From assembly GCA_965261315.1 (NCBI GenBank), contig CBDHDM010000048.1, positions 1 to 64,000 on the forward strand: a DNA stretch of 64,000 nucleotides. Reading direction: 5' to 3'. Below are positions 28,401 through 36,566 of the stretch, in pieces; position 1 is the stretch's first letter, and each line of letters starts with the position of its first letter. The translations under genes and the position numbers were made by a program. The stretch is from Endozoicomonas sp965261315. GTDB taxonomy: Bacteria; Pseudomonadota; Gammaproteobacteria; Pseudomonadales; Endozoicomonadaceae. The notes beneath the pieces were generated by a model. It ran no database searches, was not told the origin of the DNA, and saw only the letters and a program-made list of their open reading frames with translations.

Positions 28401-30356
28401 TACGGTTTTAAAGGCGTTGTAGAGTTCGTTAAGCACCTGTTCTGGCAGTTCATCCCGAGGTATACCATGCTTTACGGCATTGATATCCCAGATATCTACC
28501 TCAGGACAGGGTTCACCCGCAGCGATCATCGAACGCCATACAGAGGATGGGCTTTTCGCAGGCTCAGGCCAGAGTATTGTGATACGAGCGTCAGGGTATG
28601 CCTGTAATTTGCCATTAACCAGCAAAGGTTGCCCACACACCAGGGGTTCCAGCAGCTGCTGAAGCTTTGGATTGCTTTCCAGCCCCCGGAATACCACGCG
28701 CCTGCCTCTCATCAACGCCACTTGCGCCTCGCTTTGAAGGTGCCCGAAATGCGCATCCTTCTCCGAGGTGATATGGATATTGTCAAACAGTTGGCTGAAG
28801 CTGGTCTGTTCATTGACCCGAATCACCAGGGGTGCTTCCTGTTGACTACTTATCCACTGATCCGCCTGGGTATGTTGCTGATACGTCACGGTATTAATGG
28901 AGGCATGATCTCCGGTCTGTTCCTGAAGTTGAAAGGTGTTGGGCAGGGGGCACGCATCGTTTTCTTCCAATCCAAGTGACTTGGGTTGCTTGAGTACATG
29001 AGCAACTTGAAGCTGTGGTTTTACGCCGGTGACCTTGTGGATATTCTGAAGTGCACCCAGCAAACAAAACCACAGCGATTCACTGAGGGGAGAAGTCACT
29101 GTCACCACTGCACCGGACTGAACCTGCTCCAACAGACTGGTGTTAGGCACTGCATAGCCTTCCCGGGCAATGCAAATCGGGGTCAGCCATTCCTTAATAT
29201 TACTCTGATTGATGATTAACGGGTTTTGCGGTGTGTTTCGGGCAAGTGCTTTATCACACTCTTTATCACCAGCTTTATCACCAGAACGGGTCATGGTTTG
29301 GAACAGGGAGCGAAGCTCATCATCCCCTAACGGCATCTGATAAAACTGAACATTGCCCGGCAAATGACAGACAACACCGTTGCTCTCATAGCGCTTTTGC
29401 GCTATCAGCTGGCGAATTGTCTGTTCAAATGCCAGATCATGCCAGTTGGCACCTTTCAGGATCACCCGTTGCCCGGCCTTCAATTGTTCAAGTTTGCCCG
29501 GGATGTGCTGGATTCGCCCCTGCTTATCCACTCCAGGGCCACCGAGAAGCAACTGTCGCCAGTTACTATGCAAATGACAGTCAATAAGATCGATATCTTC
29601 TTCATCTATGCCACCCTCGGCATAGGGGAATTCTGCCAGTACTGGAGAAACATCACTGATGTCCATCGATTGGCCATTATCAGCCAGTACGTCAAACTGC
29701 CAGGTATTCCCCGGTCGATGAATGCGCCGCCAGAAATCAGCGCCCGGTGCTTCGTCACTCTTTCCAACCGATGCCAACTGTCCAGGTTCTGCCACTACCA
29801 GCAGAGCAACATCTTCCCCCAGAGGACGTTTCTTCTGGCTGACTCTGTCATACAGACAAGGGTTATCCGGATCCAGTAAATCATTAAGCTTGGGTAGATC
29901 CTCACTGGTGAGTTTTCGGATATCTATAACGAGGGTCAATGGCTGGTCAGCTTCAAATAGCTTGCCCGGTTGAAGAGAGTGACAACCACCGCCGGAAATG
30001 CTCAACCGGCTCACCAGATTAGCCTGTGACAGGTCATCCGGATGGGAAATAATAACGACATCCCGCTTTTCATCGTGGGTCTGAGCCGATAAAAGATGTC
30101 GAACCTCATTATCATTTGCGACAAAACGAAAATCGAAGGAATGAGAGGGCTTTGGGAGCAATGAGCCGGTTGAGCATACAGTTCTGGCTTTGCCAGATAT
30201 CGCAGGCTGAGATAAAGATAAAGATAAATTCAGTTTGCTGGTTACTTCAGAGCAGCTATCCACTGGCTTTAGCGGATGATCTCTTTTTATTCTCTTTTCC
30301 GGCAAGTCACTATTAAGTATCGAATTTGTGTTTTCTCCAACAATCTGAACGTCCAT
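22485..30356 (-). CDS. giant multi-AAA+ protein with transglutaminase-like domain, 2,623 aa
   Basis: The N-terminal 75 residues are low-complexity and there is no signal peptide. Residues about 95-600 hold several degenerate AAA-like modules. A canonical module at about 935-1100 has Walker A GKTGTGKS, Walker B LVLDEANL and sensor ILTGNPDHYAGR. A second at about 1280-1420 has GPAGRGKD, VVISEMNL and FATTNPPEYSGRKPLS. Both are of the midasin/dynein/McrB (AAA_5) type. An 11-aa repeat near residue 1,700 leads to a beta-rich part, then a transglutaminase-like domain with GACRHRTPLF (Cys about 1980), NEVHAYPEYS (His about 2007) and KDLGGAP (Asp about 2028). The C-terminal 350 residues are coiled-coil-rich. 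Function is unknown; large ATP-driven remodelling or a host-directed effector are possible. No neighbour is obviously linked. Confidence 0.85.
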   Translation of the reverse strand: MDVQIVGENTNSILNSDLPEKRIKRDHPLKPVDSCSEVTSKLNLSLSLSQPAISGKARTVCSTGSLLPKPSHSFDFRFVANDNEVRHLLSAQTHDEKRDVVIISHPDDLSQANLVSRLSISGGGCHSLQPGKLFEADQPLTLVIDIRKLTSEDLPKLNDLLDPDNPCLYDRVSQKKRPLGEDVALLVVAEPGQLASVGKSDEAPGADFWRRIHRPGNTWQFDVLADNGQSMDISDVSPVLAEFPYAEGGIDEEDIDLIDCHLHSNWRQLLLGGPGVDKQGRIQHIPGKLEQLKAGQRVILKGANWHDLAFEQTIRQLIAQKRYESNGVVCHLPGNVQFYQMPLGDDELRSLFQTMTRSGDKAGDKECDKALARNTPQNPLIINQSNIKEWLTPICIAREGYAVPNTSLLEQVQSGAVVTVTSPLSESLWFCLLGALQNIHKVTGVKPQLQVAHVLKQPKSLGLEENDACPLPNTFQLQEQTGDHASINTVTYQQHTQADQWISSQQEAPLVIRVNEQTSFSQLFDNIHITSEKDAHFGHLQSEAQVALMRGRRVVFRGLESNPKLQQLLEPLVCGQPLLVNGKLQAYPDARITILWPEPAKSPSSVWRSMIAAGEPCPEVDIWDINAVKHGIPRDELPEQVLNELYNAFKTVPANRGNPLPEMTKGLLNNLILAARQAQKVDHAPQLQPCHWRKAINSVLTHGTRQTPSVRDFMKVACWQLLPDTEHTAWVDPDGLNAVINSAQRLDRHFVMQNVWKLARAFGPAVFANTEFKQLNLSYERPDRSFRNREFSDSLCALIVAQVPQAQQGSVAFQLDVDPLEAKQYQQLSIRPLNQIKRLEDALASGWQLRCQPAQTRSDAIHSLAADCFGISRGEWVTENREAECIQRIEHRLSQSLEWKGCSEAPFSMLAHDLCYGSFNQKDRELRRLSRLHDRLVDSPAIFLQGKTGTGKSYFSANMARASSGWASLISLGPSDSEQTLMKRWQWQERGDGDRFMAQQNRMLMEWANTQPDTDGHYVTLVLDEANLAKPGLLASLNGLWEPEPCIYVNGHPVKVSTQHRVILTGNPDHYAGRRLDPELKEKLPRAYYPPLNRAFLRDRVVEPALLRLLQRHLPEQQSGDIARSATNSVMALWQYYPECLPEHEFTPRDLTDICSWVGWYLDRALPDTYTGGSVSIEQMNGLVLQSFRDVLGAEVPDTHQDARASLECWFSARFPVGRTLSDRVHNQTLVDIQQAFIKVTAQTRPEFDTSGSAVSELVQQLGQDLSRCQQAYHHGRKHGGRQATLIEGPAGRGKDVTLKLLIESIKQQTEQRGESMPEVFYRNACDCSWEELCAVIQKANIDGGIVVISEMNLIDQHLEGELNDILAGDAHPGFHLFATTNPPEYSGRKPLSPALKGRFRHLPIRQYNPTELQTIVEKVLPQTPQGKFTAELLTHWHCRLRASLQQQNLPLQPSSLDLQNVARAVINDGDFTENSLRQHIHQYYQLYLMAAKTSLEKLPELSAMTIGEGGVDRALCDWFYCTVPGIDRPWLIRRSYLNSLDEKRHEILIKADLSEAEARMEIIRMVARAQWQASGHSLKPDDTNDTLTQALYRHWQHCWFEQGFGQAGVDANTVFALTDAQEQTLKMSANQPYLREANKRISTWDSSDVILWPAFWQTMSRIVLNPVSQYSRSENEVTAQDLPADNEVTAQDLPADNEVTAQDLPADNEVTAQDLPADSTDENRARLPLDKQAVLPAETIRPLDRKTDYEQEEGLPLSEETKIFNNDTDPGMYRLKVYDVTLDNQGNVEERRLGHGEYGLEAVFPATLPEGEITLARGQSLGVDHLYVRKNQYYYLPSLNPDETIPALRITPSINYQLIKDQYTGLHMVSFPDATETQKITIHYVVEKRQTTHPCKKTAGDTRPDCTVTDSMELQLAEFFNDFETSAMPENQKEQIRDIQSAETQEDRIDAIARYCRDFKGADKHESVGGFFRFLLWHRQGACRHRTPLFVAFCRYFAIPARTVKNEVHAYPEYSLDGGISWQSKDLGGAPRQITKIEPAFQPSILGSGSSTESKRVKDLLKGATPEQQQRLAKVYDLSLEALRKTLEAGCALPKTDLSTSKVVRKLWEGKDLTGLSMGVSMLESLETLDYDERQLIGDVYYDGYDTYKPMSAAVKQILSSSGEDQMIQSLKSLHSKMIVQGEACPHNWLSSMVDVLRGSNLAHPQVIHFAHETFESGWLDPLSTHYYSYIMNAYEHHDLLVSLEGVNELKTKAGSCLKKWYQELLSREKNSQEWRRAYQRRQEKKSDSFFVTHSHDGVSPFLEEKIASTSLQTSWTDEPEGVPDIERMLVHNPAFPQLISGKNNHRPVIIVGQPSWYNTVLEVVKAEALFQQKLESSSELKKLSERVNKHDEMKEKYNNELPALPRPNLPRPNHRRDFYEYKKRRRNLGLAHDADADAREAIFERKMHSSMDSDDMWGQRRVPQSDGRYQAEKEEYDKKCQEIKSRYTPILKSLEVSLKDRERLRELKNKCKQAIQQAFSHYLYQVTHSNGGRLTYCWVDATFGYGRNDGAHDPSSPEELYAMMSQIKSNSVVEKSLKDNYLRQAHNASNALVLKSDELTKIYREFLCSVNLSSINDSLVT
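25201..25332 (-). repeat. four 33-bp tandem repeats (11-aa unit) inside the giant AAA+ gene
   Basis: Four consecutive 33-bp units starting TCTGCCGGTAAATCTTGAGC are identical apart from the final bases of the last copy. They encode NEVTAQDLPAD four times on the minus strand. The array links the AAA+ part to the transglutaminase-like part and is likely a variable-length linker. Confidence 0.95.
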
Positions 30357-30751
30357 AAATTACATCTCATATTTAGTCTTAAACTTTCCTGATTACCACT
30401 GAAGTTACGCCCGCTCACAGCCAGATGGTTGTCGAATAATAAGGGCTACAGGTTAAATGATCGTTTAATCAGCTTGACAAAACAGCCCTAATTCATGGGA
30501 ATATTACTCCTGCTCTTAATGACACTGTTGCTTAGTAATGCCGAACAACTTTTTACGGAGTGTTCTTTTGTCAGGCCCCATCATATCAAGGTCTTGGGCG
30601 GAACTTGCTCCTGCTGTTGTTTATGAAATATTCGGGTTAATACTTTTTTTGACATACAGATTGAATAATAGTTTCATTTTTAACTCAGCAACCACCGGCT
30701 AAAGCCGGTGATTTTAACCTTGTGGAAGACTAATAAACCTGCCTTTCATCC
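30357..30751. other. intergenic stretch with a short hairpin at 30693-30710
   Basis: This stretch should hold the promoter of the giant AAA+ gene on the minus strand, but I see no clear -35/-10 pair. CACCGGC-TAAA-GCCGGTG (30693-30710) is a perfect 7-bp stem without a T-run. An 87-codon plus-strand frame beyond it (30752-31015) has no ribosome-binding site and no recognisable content. Confidence 0.45.
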
Positions 30752-31266
30752 ATGATCTATAAGCTTGGTAGTACGGATAAACGTCATCAGGCAACGATGG
30801 GAGGACCGGATGAAGCAGGCGACCAGTGGTTGAGTAGTGCAATAGAGCAGGGGTTCAACCGGCAATCTTCTATCAATAAATCAGAGCAGTGTCACCGGTA
30901 TCTTCGAAATCGCCCGGGACAATTCGAATATGCAGATGCGACTAAAAATACCAGGTGCCTGGTGGAAACCTTCCAACGCAGGAGCAATGCTTTGCTTAAG
31001 AACATTGCGTTCTAACGGGGATTGGGATAACTACTGGAAAAAAGCAGAGTAATGGGTGGATGGAACACTTTTAATTCCACCCATGAAAAAGAGTTGATAA
31101 GAATACTGAGTAATAAAAGACAACCCGATCGAGCAGTCATAAAAACCATAACTCCTAAGCCTTTTTGGAAGTGGCAAATATTAGTTGGCGCTAGGAGAGG
31201 TATTAGATTACTTATGAGTAAATCAGGACGGGGCAGTTCAGAAAATGCGATTAATGGTTTTATTTT

Positions 31267-31315
31267 TAACCACAAAGGACACACAGGATTCTACTTATTG
31301 TGATCTTTGTGGTTA
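31267..31315. repeat. imperfect palindrome related to the one at 38637-38710
   Basis: Left arm TAACCACAAAGGACACA (31267-31283) pairs with right arm TGTGATCTTTGTGGTTA (31299-31315) at 15 of 17 positions. The arm shares the AACCACA(A/G)AGATCACA core with the longer palindrome after deoD. It lies 12 bp downstream of the LysR stop codon and may act as its transcript end. Apart from this, 31016-31326 shows nothing. Confidence 0.6.
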
Positions 31316-31326
31316 AGAAAGCAGGA

Positions 31327-32277
31327 TCAGGGAACGTGATATCCCATGGGAGCCTGGTCATCGTATTGAAGCCAGACTTTATTCAGCCAGGCTTCAGAGC
31401 CGAGCCAGTCGAGAACCCACTTCAGACCCTGTCCCATATTTTCCTGATTCCAGGCCAGCAGGCAGCCATCGTTGTAATGCAGGTCAATGACTTCCTTGCG
31501 AACCAGCAAACCCTCTGCAATATAAGGTTTTGTAAAATGGCTTGGCAGAATGGTGGCACCCAGGCCTCGTAACAGGCACCCGATCGCGGCTCGAAAACTG
31601 GGCACCAGCAGTACCTGCTGATTTTCCAGAAGCAGGTTATAACCCTGACGGAAGAAGCGTGAAGTGTCCTGAATACAAATGGAACGGTATTCCTGAAGCT
31701 CTTCCATTGAGAGGGGTTCTTGCCGCTTGGCCAGTGGATGATCTGGCGAAACAACAAAATCCCAGGTCATGTTGCCCATAGAGCGCCAGGCAAAACGATC
31801 CTGATTAAGAATAGCTTCGGGAATATCCTGTGGAGCCCCAATAACAACCTGACAACGGCCATGGAAAAGTGAGTCCCAGGAGCCGTTATAGACTTCGGTA
31901 TTGATCACCAGCCCTGCTTCAGGGCGCACGGCCTGAAGGTCGTGGATCAGGTCATAGACTTTTCCCTGGTTAACCACGTTGTCCAGTGCTATGCGCAGTT
32001 CCTGTTCCCAGCCAGTAGCTAATTGTCGTGTACTGTTTTCAAGCTCTTCGAGGGATGCGAGAAGCTTGTCAGTATGTTCAATGAAATGTTCGCCAGCAGG
32101 TGTCAGATCAACACGTTTGCTGTCGCGTAGAAACAGTTGTACACCAAGGCGGTCTTCCAGTTTTCTAACGGTATAGCTGATTGCCGAGGGCACTTTATGC
32201 AGATGTTTGGCGGCAGCTGTAAAGTTACGAAAATGGGCAACTGCCCGAACAATCTGTAGCGTTTCCGTTGGGATCAT
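31327..32277 (-). CDS. LysR-family transcriptional regulator, 316 aa
   Basis: The N-terminal winged helix reads FTAAAKHLHKVPSAISYTVR with LEDRLGVQLFLRDSKRVDLT, the typical LysR DNA-binding signature, followed by a periplasmic-binding-like effector domain. I use the ATG at 32277 (MIPTETLQIV); the open frame extends to a TTG at 32289. It follows gad by about 130 bp in the same direction, so it could be cotranscribed with or regulate gad, but this is inference. The effector is unknown. Confidence 0.88.
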   Translation of the reverse strand: MIPTETLQIVRAVAHFRNFTAAAKHLHKVPSAISYTVRKLEDRLGVQLFLRDSKRVDLTPAGEHFIEHTDKLLASLEELENSTRQLATGWEQELRIALDNVVNQGKVYDLIHDLQAVRPEAGLVINTEVYNGSWDSLFHGRCQVVIGAPQDIPEAILNQDRFAWRSMGNMTWDFVVSPDHPLAKRQEPLSMEELQEYRSICIQDTSRFFRQGYNLLLENQQVLLVPSFRAAIGCLLRGLGATILPSHFTKPYIAEGLLVRKEVIDLHYNDGCLLAWNQENMGQGLKWVLDWLGSEAWLNKVWLQYDDQAPMGYHVP

Positions 32278-32408
32278 AGAAGGCTGCAATGGGTTATGTC
32301 GATGAGGCTGGCAATAATACCTGATCAGTGCTCTTTGTTTTCAGGTTTTTTCATTTTATCGCACACACCTGCAATACAGGCGTGCGCGATAAATAAATAA
32401 ATAAATAA

Positions 32409-33803
32409 TTAATTATGATTATAACCAGCGGAGTCTTCGGCATTCCCGGGCTCTTGGACAGGGTGCTTTTCAAAATAATCAATACAGCGTTTCAGGTCAT
32501 CAATCAGCAAGTCGGCAAGATCGTGGGTAAAACCATGGCGAACCAGAATACGCATGATGACCAGATCTTCACGGTTTGCTGGCATGGAGTACGCGGCAAT
32601 CTGCCAACCCCGACTACGGATTCGATCCGAAAGATCATAAAGACTGAATCCGGGGTGTAACCCTTTTTTCAGTGACCAGCTCATGGCCGGTATGCCACCC
32701 TTACCATTATAAATAATGTCAAAGATACCCAGCTTCTCAATCTCTTTACTGAGGTATTGAGCCGTTTCATAGCAGGCCTGCTGTATACGACAATAGCCTT
32801 CCTTTCCTAGCCGGAGAAATATGTAATACTGAGCTGCAATCTGTCCTCCGGGACGGGAGAAGTTCAGTGCAAAGGTTGGCATATCACCACCGAGATAGTT
32901 CACCCGAAAGATCAGATTTTCCGGGAGGTCTTCTTTATCACGCCATACGACCCAGCCAACGCCCAGAGGTGCCAGGCCAAACTTATGGCCGGAAGCATTG
33001 ATTGATTTGACGCGTGGCAGTCGGAAATCCCAGAGCAGGTCGGGTTCGCAGAAAGGTGCCAGAAATCCACCGCTGGCCGCATCCACATGGATGGGAATAT
33101 CCAGCCCGGTATCCTGCTGAAGTTTGTCCAGCGCTTTACTGACAGCTTCGACCGGCTCGTATTGGCAGGTAAAGGTGACGCCCAGGGTTGGCACAACGCC
33201 TATTGTGTTTTCATCGCATCGTTTGATCGCTTCTTCAGGACTCATGATCAGCCTATCTCCTTCCATGGGGATTTCTCTGAGTTCAATGTCCCAGTAGCGT
33301 GCAAATTTGTGCCAGCAAATCTGAACCGGACCACAGACCATGTTGGGCTTATCGGTGGGTTTGCCCTGCTGTTTCATTTTTTCCCGCCAGCGCCATTTCA
33401 GTGCCATCCCGCCCAGCATGGCCGCTTCACTGGAACCGGTTGTTGAGCAACCAAGGGTATTCATGGCATCGGGCGAGTTCCAGAGATCAGCCAGCATATG
33501 AACGCAGCGGCTCTCAAGTTCTGCTGTCTGCGGATATTCATCCTTGTCGATCATGTTTTTATCGACACATTCATCCATGATTTTGTGAACTTCATCCTCT
33601 ACCCAGGTCTGGCAGAAAGTGGCCAGGTTTTGACGGGAGTTACCATCCAGCATTAGCTCATCATGAACCACCTGATAAGCATGCCGTGGCTCCTGTTGTT
33701 TTTCCGGCATCTTGTATTTTGGCATGCTGACCGAAAGATCCGATGAGGCGTAAACGTCATCTACAAGATTGTCCAGAATATCATCGTGGTAATGCAGTGG
33801 CAT
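32409..33803 (-). CDS. gadB: glutamate decarboxylase, 464 aa
   Basis: This PLP enzyme decarboxylates glutamate to GABA, consuming a cytoplasmic proton. The PLP lysine lies in SINASGHKFGLAPLG, and HVDAASGGFLAPF and TTGSSEAAMLGGMALKWRW are the cofactor and substrate segments of the group II family. The length is nearly that of E. coli GadA/GadB (466 aa). The C-terminal tail differs from E. coli, and no glutamate/GABA antiporter gene is in the window, so an acid-resistance role is not shown. The start ATG has GGAG about ten bases upstream. Confidence 0.93.
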   Translation of the reverse strand: MPLHYHDDILDNLVDDVYASSDLSVSMPKYKMPEKQQEPRHAYQVVHDELMLDGNSRQNLATFCQTWVEDEVHKIMDECVDKNMIDKDEYPQTAELESRCVHMLADLWNSPDAMNTLGCSTTGSSEAAMLGGMALKWRWREKMKQQGKPTDKPNMVCGPVQICWHKFARYWDIELREIPMEGDRLIMSPEEAIKRCDENTIGVVPTLGVTFTCQYEPVEAVSKALDKLQQDTGLDIPIHVDAASGGFLAPFCEPDLLWDFRLPRVKSINASGHKFGLAPLGVGWVVWRDKEDLPENLIFRVNYLGGDMPTFALNFSRPGGQIAAQYYIFLRLGKEGYCRIQQACYETAQYLSKEIEKLGIFDIIYNGKGGIPAMSWSLKKGLHPGFSLYDLSDRIRSRGWQIAAYSMPANREDLVIMRILVRHGFTHDLADLLIDDLKRCIDYFEKHPVQEPGNAEDSAGYNHN

Positions 33804-34186
33804 GATTCAGGCTCCAGGGCGGACAGTAGCGTTAGAAAACTTTATGGAAAAAAACAGATGCACGATGGCTGACATCAGAGATCTATCAGGAGTATAGACA
33901 GGAATTGTCGTTTTGAAGGCAGGGCTGTTTCCAGACAGGTATCAGGTTCTAACAGAGCTCAGGAATTGTTCAAAAAGTTAGAATGAGCATCCTTATTTTG
34001 TTGATATACCCTGCTGTCATCAGCCGATAGTATTCGTCGTCGTTCCATGGCGGTACTGGCGGGAACCAGTATGGCTGGCTGAAAAAAGCTCGGACTATTA
34101 CTGTTGCCTGTTCCAATAGGTCGATGCTTCAGCAATGGGCGAATGAGCCTGCAGTATGCCCTGTAGACTCAGGTGGATGATCAGCG

Positions 34187-34217
34187 AAAAAACCCTGTAT
34201 TTTTACAGGGTTTTTTT
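34187..34217. terminator. intrinsic terminator, 13-bp stem with flanking A and T runs
   Basis: AAAAAACCCTGTA, loop TTTT, then TACAGGGTTTTTT forms a perfect stem with a T-run on both strands. It can work in either direction and separates the gad region from the deo operon. Confidence 0.85.
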
Positions 34218-34331
34218 GTGTCTGAATTTTGATGCCAATTACTCCTGATTCTTTCTGCATCAAGCCAATGAATGAGTAAGTTCGATGCGTCCTGCCGAAA
34301 ACAGGATTCGTACAGGGCTTGAGTTGTTGAT

Positions 34332-34340
34332 TGGTATACT
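34332..34340 (+). promoter_or_regulatory. possible extended -10 promoter of the deo operon
   Basis: TGGTATACT matches an extended -10 element (TGnTATAAT-like) about 105 bp before the deoC start. No convincing -35 lies at the usual spacing, as is common for extended -10 promoters. No CytR or DeoR operator is claimed. Confidence 0.35.
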
Positions 34341-34445
34341 ATTGAAACAGGTTCCACTGGCTTATGAACTTGATGCTTCTGGTTCATGGCTATTCTCAAT
34401 TACCAGTCACTGGCTGGCTGCCAATTTTTCCAGAGGGATTGCCCC

Positions 34446-35222
34446 ATGACCGATCTTAATGTCCGTAGCCGTCTGGCTCTGCAATTGATGGATCTTACAT
34501 CCCTGAATGATGACGATACGCCAGAGAAAATTATTGAGCTTTGTCATCAGGCTCATACCGAAGCCGGGAATACTGCTGCTGTCTGTATCTACCCCCGTTT
34601 CATTCCGGTTGCCCGGAAGACACTGAACTCCCTCGGCCTGAATGACGTTACCATTGCGACGGTAACAAACTTTCCTGCAGGTGGGGATGATATTGAAGTC
34701 GCTGTTACAGAAACAAAGGCTGCTGTCGCCTATGGCGCCGATGAAGTCGACGTCGTATTTCCATACCGTGCACTGATGGCGGGTAATGAGGAAGTAGGTG
34801 CAGAGCTCGTTCGTCGTTGCAAAGAGGCCTGTGGTTCAGATGTACTGTTAAAAGTGATTATTGAAACCGGCGAGCTGAAGGATCCCTCCCTGATTCGTAA
34901 AGCCAGCGAAATTTCCATTGATGCTGGTGCTGATTTCATTAAAACTTCAACCGGTAAAGTACCTGTTAATGCGACGCCAGAATCGGCTCGTATCATGCTG
35001 GAAGCTATACGTGACAGTGGTAATACCCAGGTAGGCTTCAAGCCTGCGGGTGGCATCAAAACAGCTGAAGATGCCGCTCTGCATCTTGATCTAGCTGACG
35101 AAATCATGGGTGCAGGCTGGGTGGACCGCCGTCATTACCGGTTTGGAGCCAGCAGCCTGTTGGGCAACCTGTTGATTGCTCTTGGCCTGAAGCAGGGTGA
35201 AGCCAGCAAAGAAGGGTACTGA
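34446..35222 (+). CDS. deoC: deoxyribose-phosphate aldolase
   Basis: DeoC cleaves 2-deoxyribose-5-phosphate to acetaldehyde and glyceraldehyde-3-phosphate in the cytoplasm. The protein matches the E. coli-type enzyme closely: MDLTSLNDDDTPEKI at the N-terminus, YGADEVDVVFPYRALMAGNE, VLLKVIIETGELKD with the catalytic-region Lys, and ADFIKTSTGKVPVNATPESA with the Schiff-base Lys. I start at the ATG at 34446 (MTDLNVRSRL), 258 aa, because it aligns with the family start; the frame is open 20 codons further up. First gene of deoCABD, 1 bp before deoA. Confidence 0.97.
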   Translation: MTDLNVRSRLALQLMDLTSLNDDDTPEKIIELCHQAHTEAGNTAAVCIYPRFIPVARKTLNSLGLNDVTIATVTNFPAGGDDIEVAVTETKAAVAYGADEVDVVFPYRALMAGNEEVGAELVRRCKEACGSDVLLKVIIETGELKDPSLIRKASEISIDAGADFIKTSTGKVPVNATPESARIMLEAIRDSGNTQVGFKPAGGIKTAEDAALHLDLADEIMGAGWVDRRHYRFGASSLLGNLLIALGLKQGEASKEGY

Positions 35223-35223
35223 T

Positions 35224-36543
35224 ATGTTTCTTCCACAAGTGGTTATTCGTCGTAAGCGGGAAGGCGAGGTTCTCAGCGAGCAGGAGATACGCGATTTCAT
35301 TGCCGGTGTTACGGATGACTCTGTGTCGGAAGGTCAGATCGGTGCTTTCGCCATGGCCGTGTACTTTCAGGGGATGAATATCGAAGAACGCATCGCCCTG
35401 ACCTGTGCCATGCGTGACTCCGGGGAGGTGATGGACTGGTCGTCAGACAGCCTCTCTGGTCCTATTCTGGATAAGCACTCAACCGGTGGTGTCGGTGATG
35501 TGGTCAGTTTGATGCTTGGCCCCATGATTGCCGCCTGTGGTGGTTTTGTGCCGATGATCTCGGGGCGCGGTCTTGGGCATACCGGTGGCACACTGGATAA
35601 GCTGGACAGCATTCCGGGCTATACCACCAGTGCATCGGAATCACTGTTCCGTAAAGTGGTCAAAGAAACAGGCGTGGCCATTGTTGGTCAGACCGGTGAA
35701 CTGGCTCCGGCAGACAAGCGCATCTATGGTGTCCGGGATGTCACCGCTACAGTTGAGTCCATTGCCATGATAACGGCATCTATTCTGTCAAAAAAACTGG
35801 CGGAAGGATTGGATGCTTTGGTAATGGATGTAAAAGTAGGCAGCGGTGCTTTTATGCCAACCTTTGATCAATCCGTTGAGTTGGCCCAGAGCATTGTTCA
35901 GGTGGCGAATGGTGCAGGCGTTAAAACCACCGCACTGCTTACCGATATGAACCAGTGCCTTGCATCATCAGCCGGAAATGCACTTGAGGTGCGTGAAGCG
36001 GTTCGGTTCCTTACCGGTGAATACCGGAATGAACGCCTGCTGGAAATTACCATGGCTCAATCTGCTGAGTTGCTGGTCTCTGGTGGTTTGTCAGCCAATA
36101 CAGAACAGGCTCGGGAAAAGCTTCAGTCGGTACTGGACCATGGTCAGGCTGCTGAGATTTTCAGCCGCATGGTTCATGGGTTGGGTGGGCCAGCAGACTT
36201 TACTGAACGTTATGATCATTATCTTCCAGGTGCATCCATTATTAAGCCGGTTTACATGGAAGGTGACGGTTTCCTCTCGGCAATGAATACCCGTGAAGTG
36301 GGTATGGCTGTGGTGCAGTTGGGTGGAGGTCGAAAAGTGGCTTCTGATACGATTGATTATGGAGTAGGCTTCACGGAAATTTGCCGGTTGGGTGACAGGA
36401 TTGACCCTTCACAACCGATTGCCACGCTTCATGCCAGCTCAGAAGCGTCATGGAATCAGGCTGCAGATAGGCTTCGTGGTGCACTTACCCTGTCAGAACA
36501 GGCACCACCACTTAATTCTCTGGTATACAAAAAACTGTCATGA
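35224..36543 (+). CDS. deoA: thymidine phosphorylase
   Basis: DeoA phosphorolyses thymidine and deoxyuridine to the base and deoxyribose-1-phosphate. The family signature DKHSTGGVGDVVSLMLGP, GRGLGHTGGTLDKLDSIPG and MDVKVGSGAFMPT are all present in order. The start is the ATG at 35224 (MFLPQVVIRRKREG), one base after the deoC stop, with AGAAGG inside the deoC end as ribosome-binding site; 439 aa fits the family (E. coli 440). Second gene of the deo operon. Confidence 0.97.
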   Translation: MFLPQVVIRRKREGEVLSEQEIRDFIAGVTDDSVSEGQIGAFAMAVYFQGMNIEERIALTCAMRDSGEVMDWSSDSLSGPILDKHSTGGVGDVVSLMLGPMIAACGGFVPMISGRGLGHTGGTLDKLDSIPGYTTSASESLFRKVVKETGVAIVGQTGELAPADKRIYGVRDVTATVESIAMITASILSKKLAEGLDALVMDVKVGSGAFMPTFDQSVELAQSIVQVANGAGVKTTALLTDMNQCLASSAGNALEVREAVRFLTGEYRNERLLEITMAQSAELLVSGGLSANTEQAREKLQSVLDHGQAAEIFSRMVHGLGGPADFTERYDHYLPGASIIKPVYMEGDGFLSAMNTREVGMAVVQLGGGRKVASDTIDYGVGFTEICRLGDRIDPSQPIATLHASSEASWNQAADRLRGALTLSEQAPPLNSLVYKKLS

Positions 36544-36566
36544 CGGTGACAGGTCAGGAGTAGCGA

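Larger units (their letters stand above)
33804..34445. other. intergenic stretch between gad and deoC
   Basis: The region holds the divergent upstream sequences of gad and deoC. The terminator at 34187-34217 and a possible extended -10 promoter at 34332-34340 are listed separately. The 33830-34180 part shows no frame with coding character. Confidence 0.5.

Noticed and set aside
30752..31015. An 87-codon plus-strand frame
   Set aside because: It lacks a ribosome-binding site and shows no recognisable segment. It is treated as non-coding.
34181..34399. A 72-codon minus-strand frame before deoC
   Set aside because: It spans the intrinsic terminator and the likely deo promoter region, and lacks a start signal.
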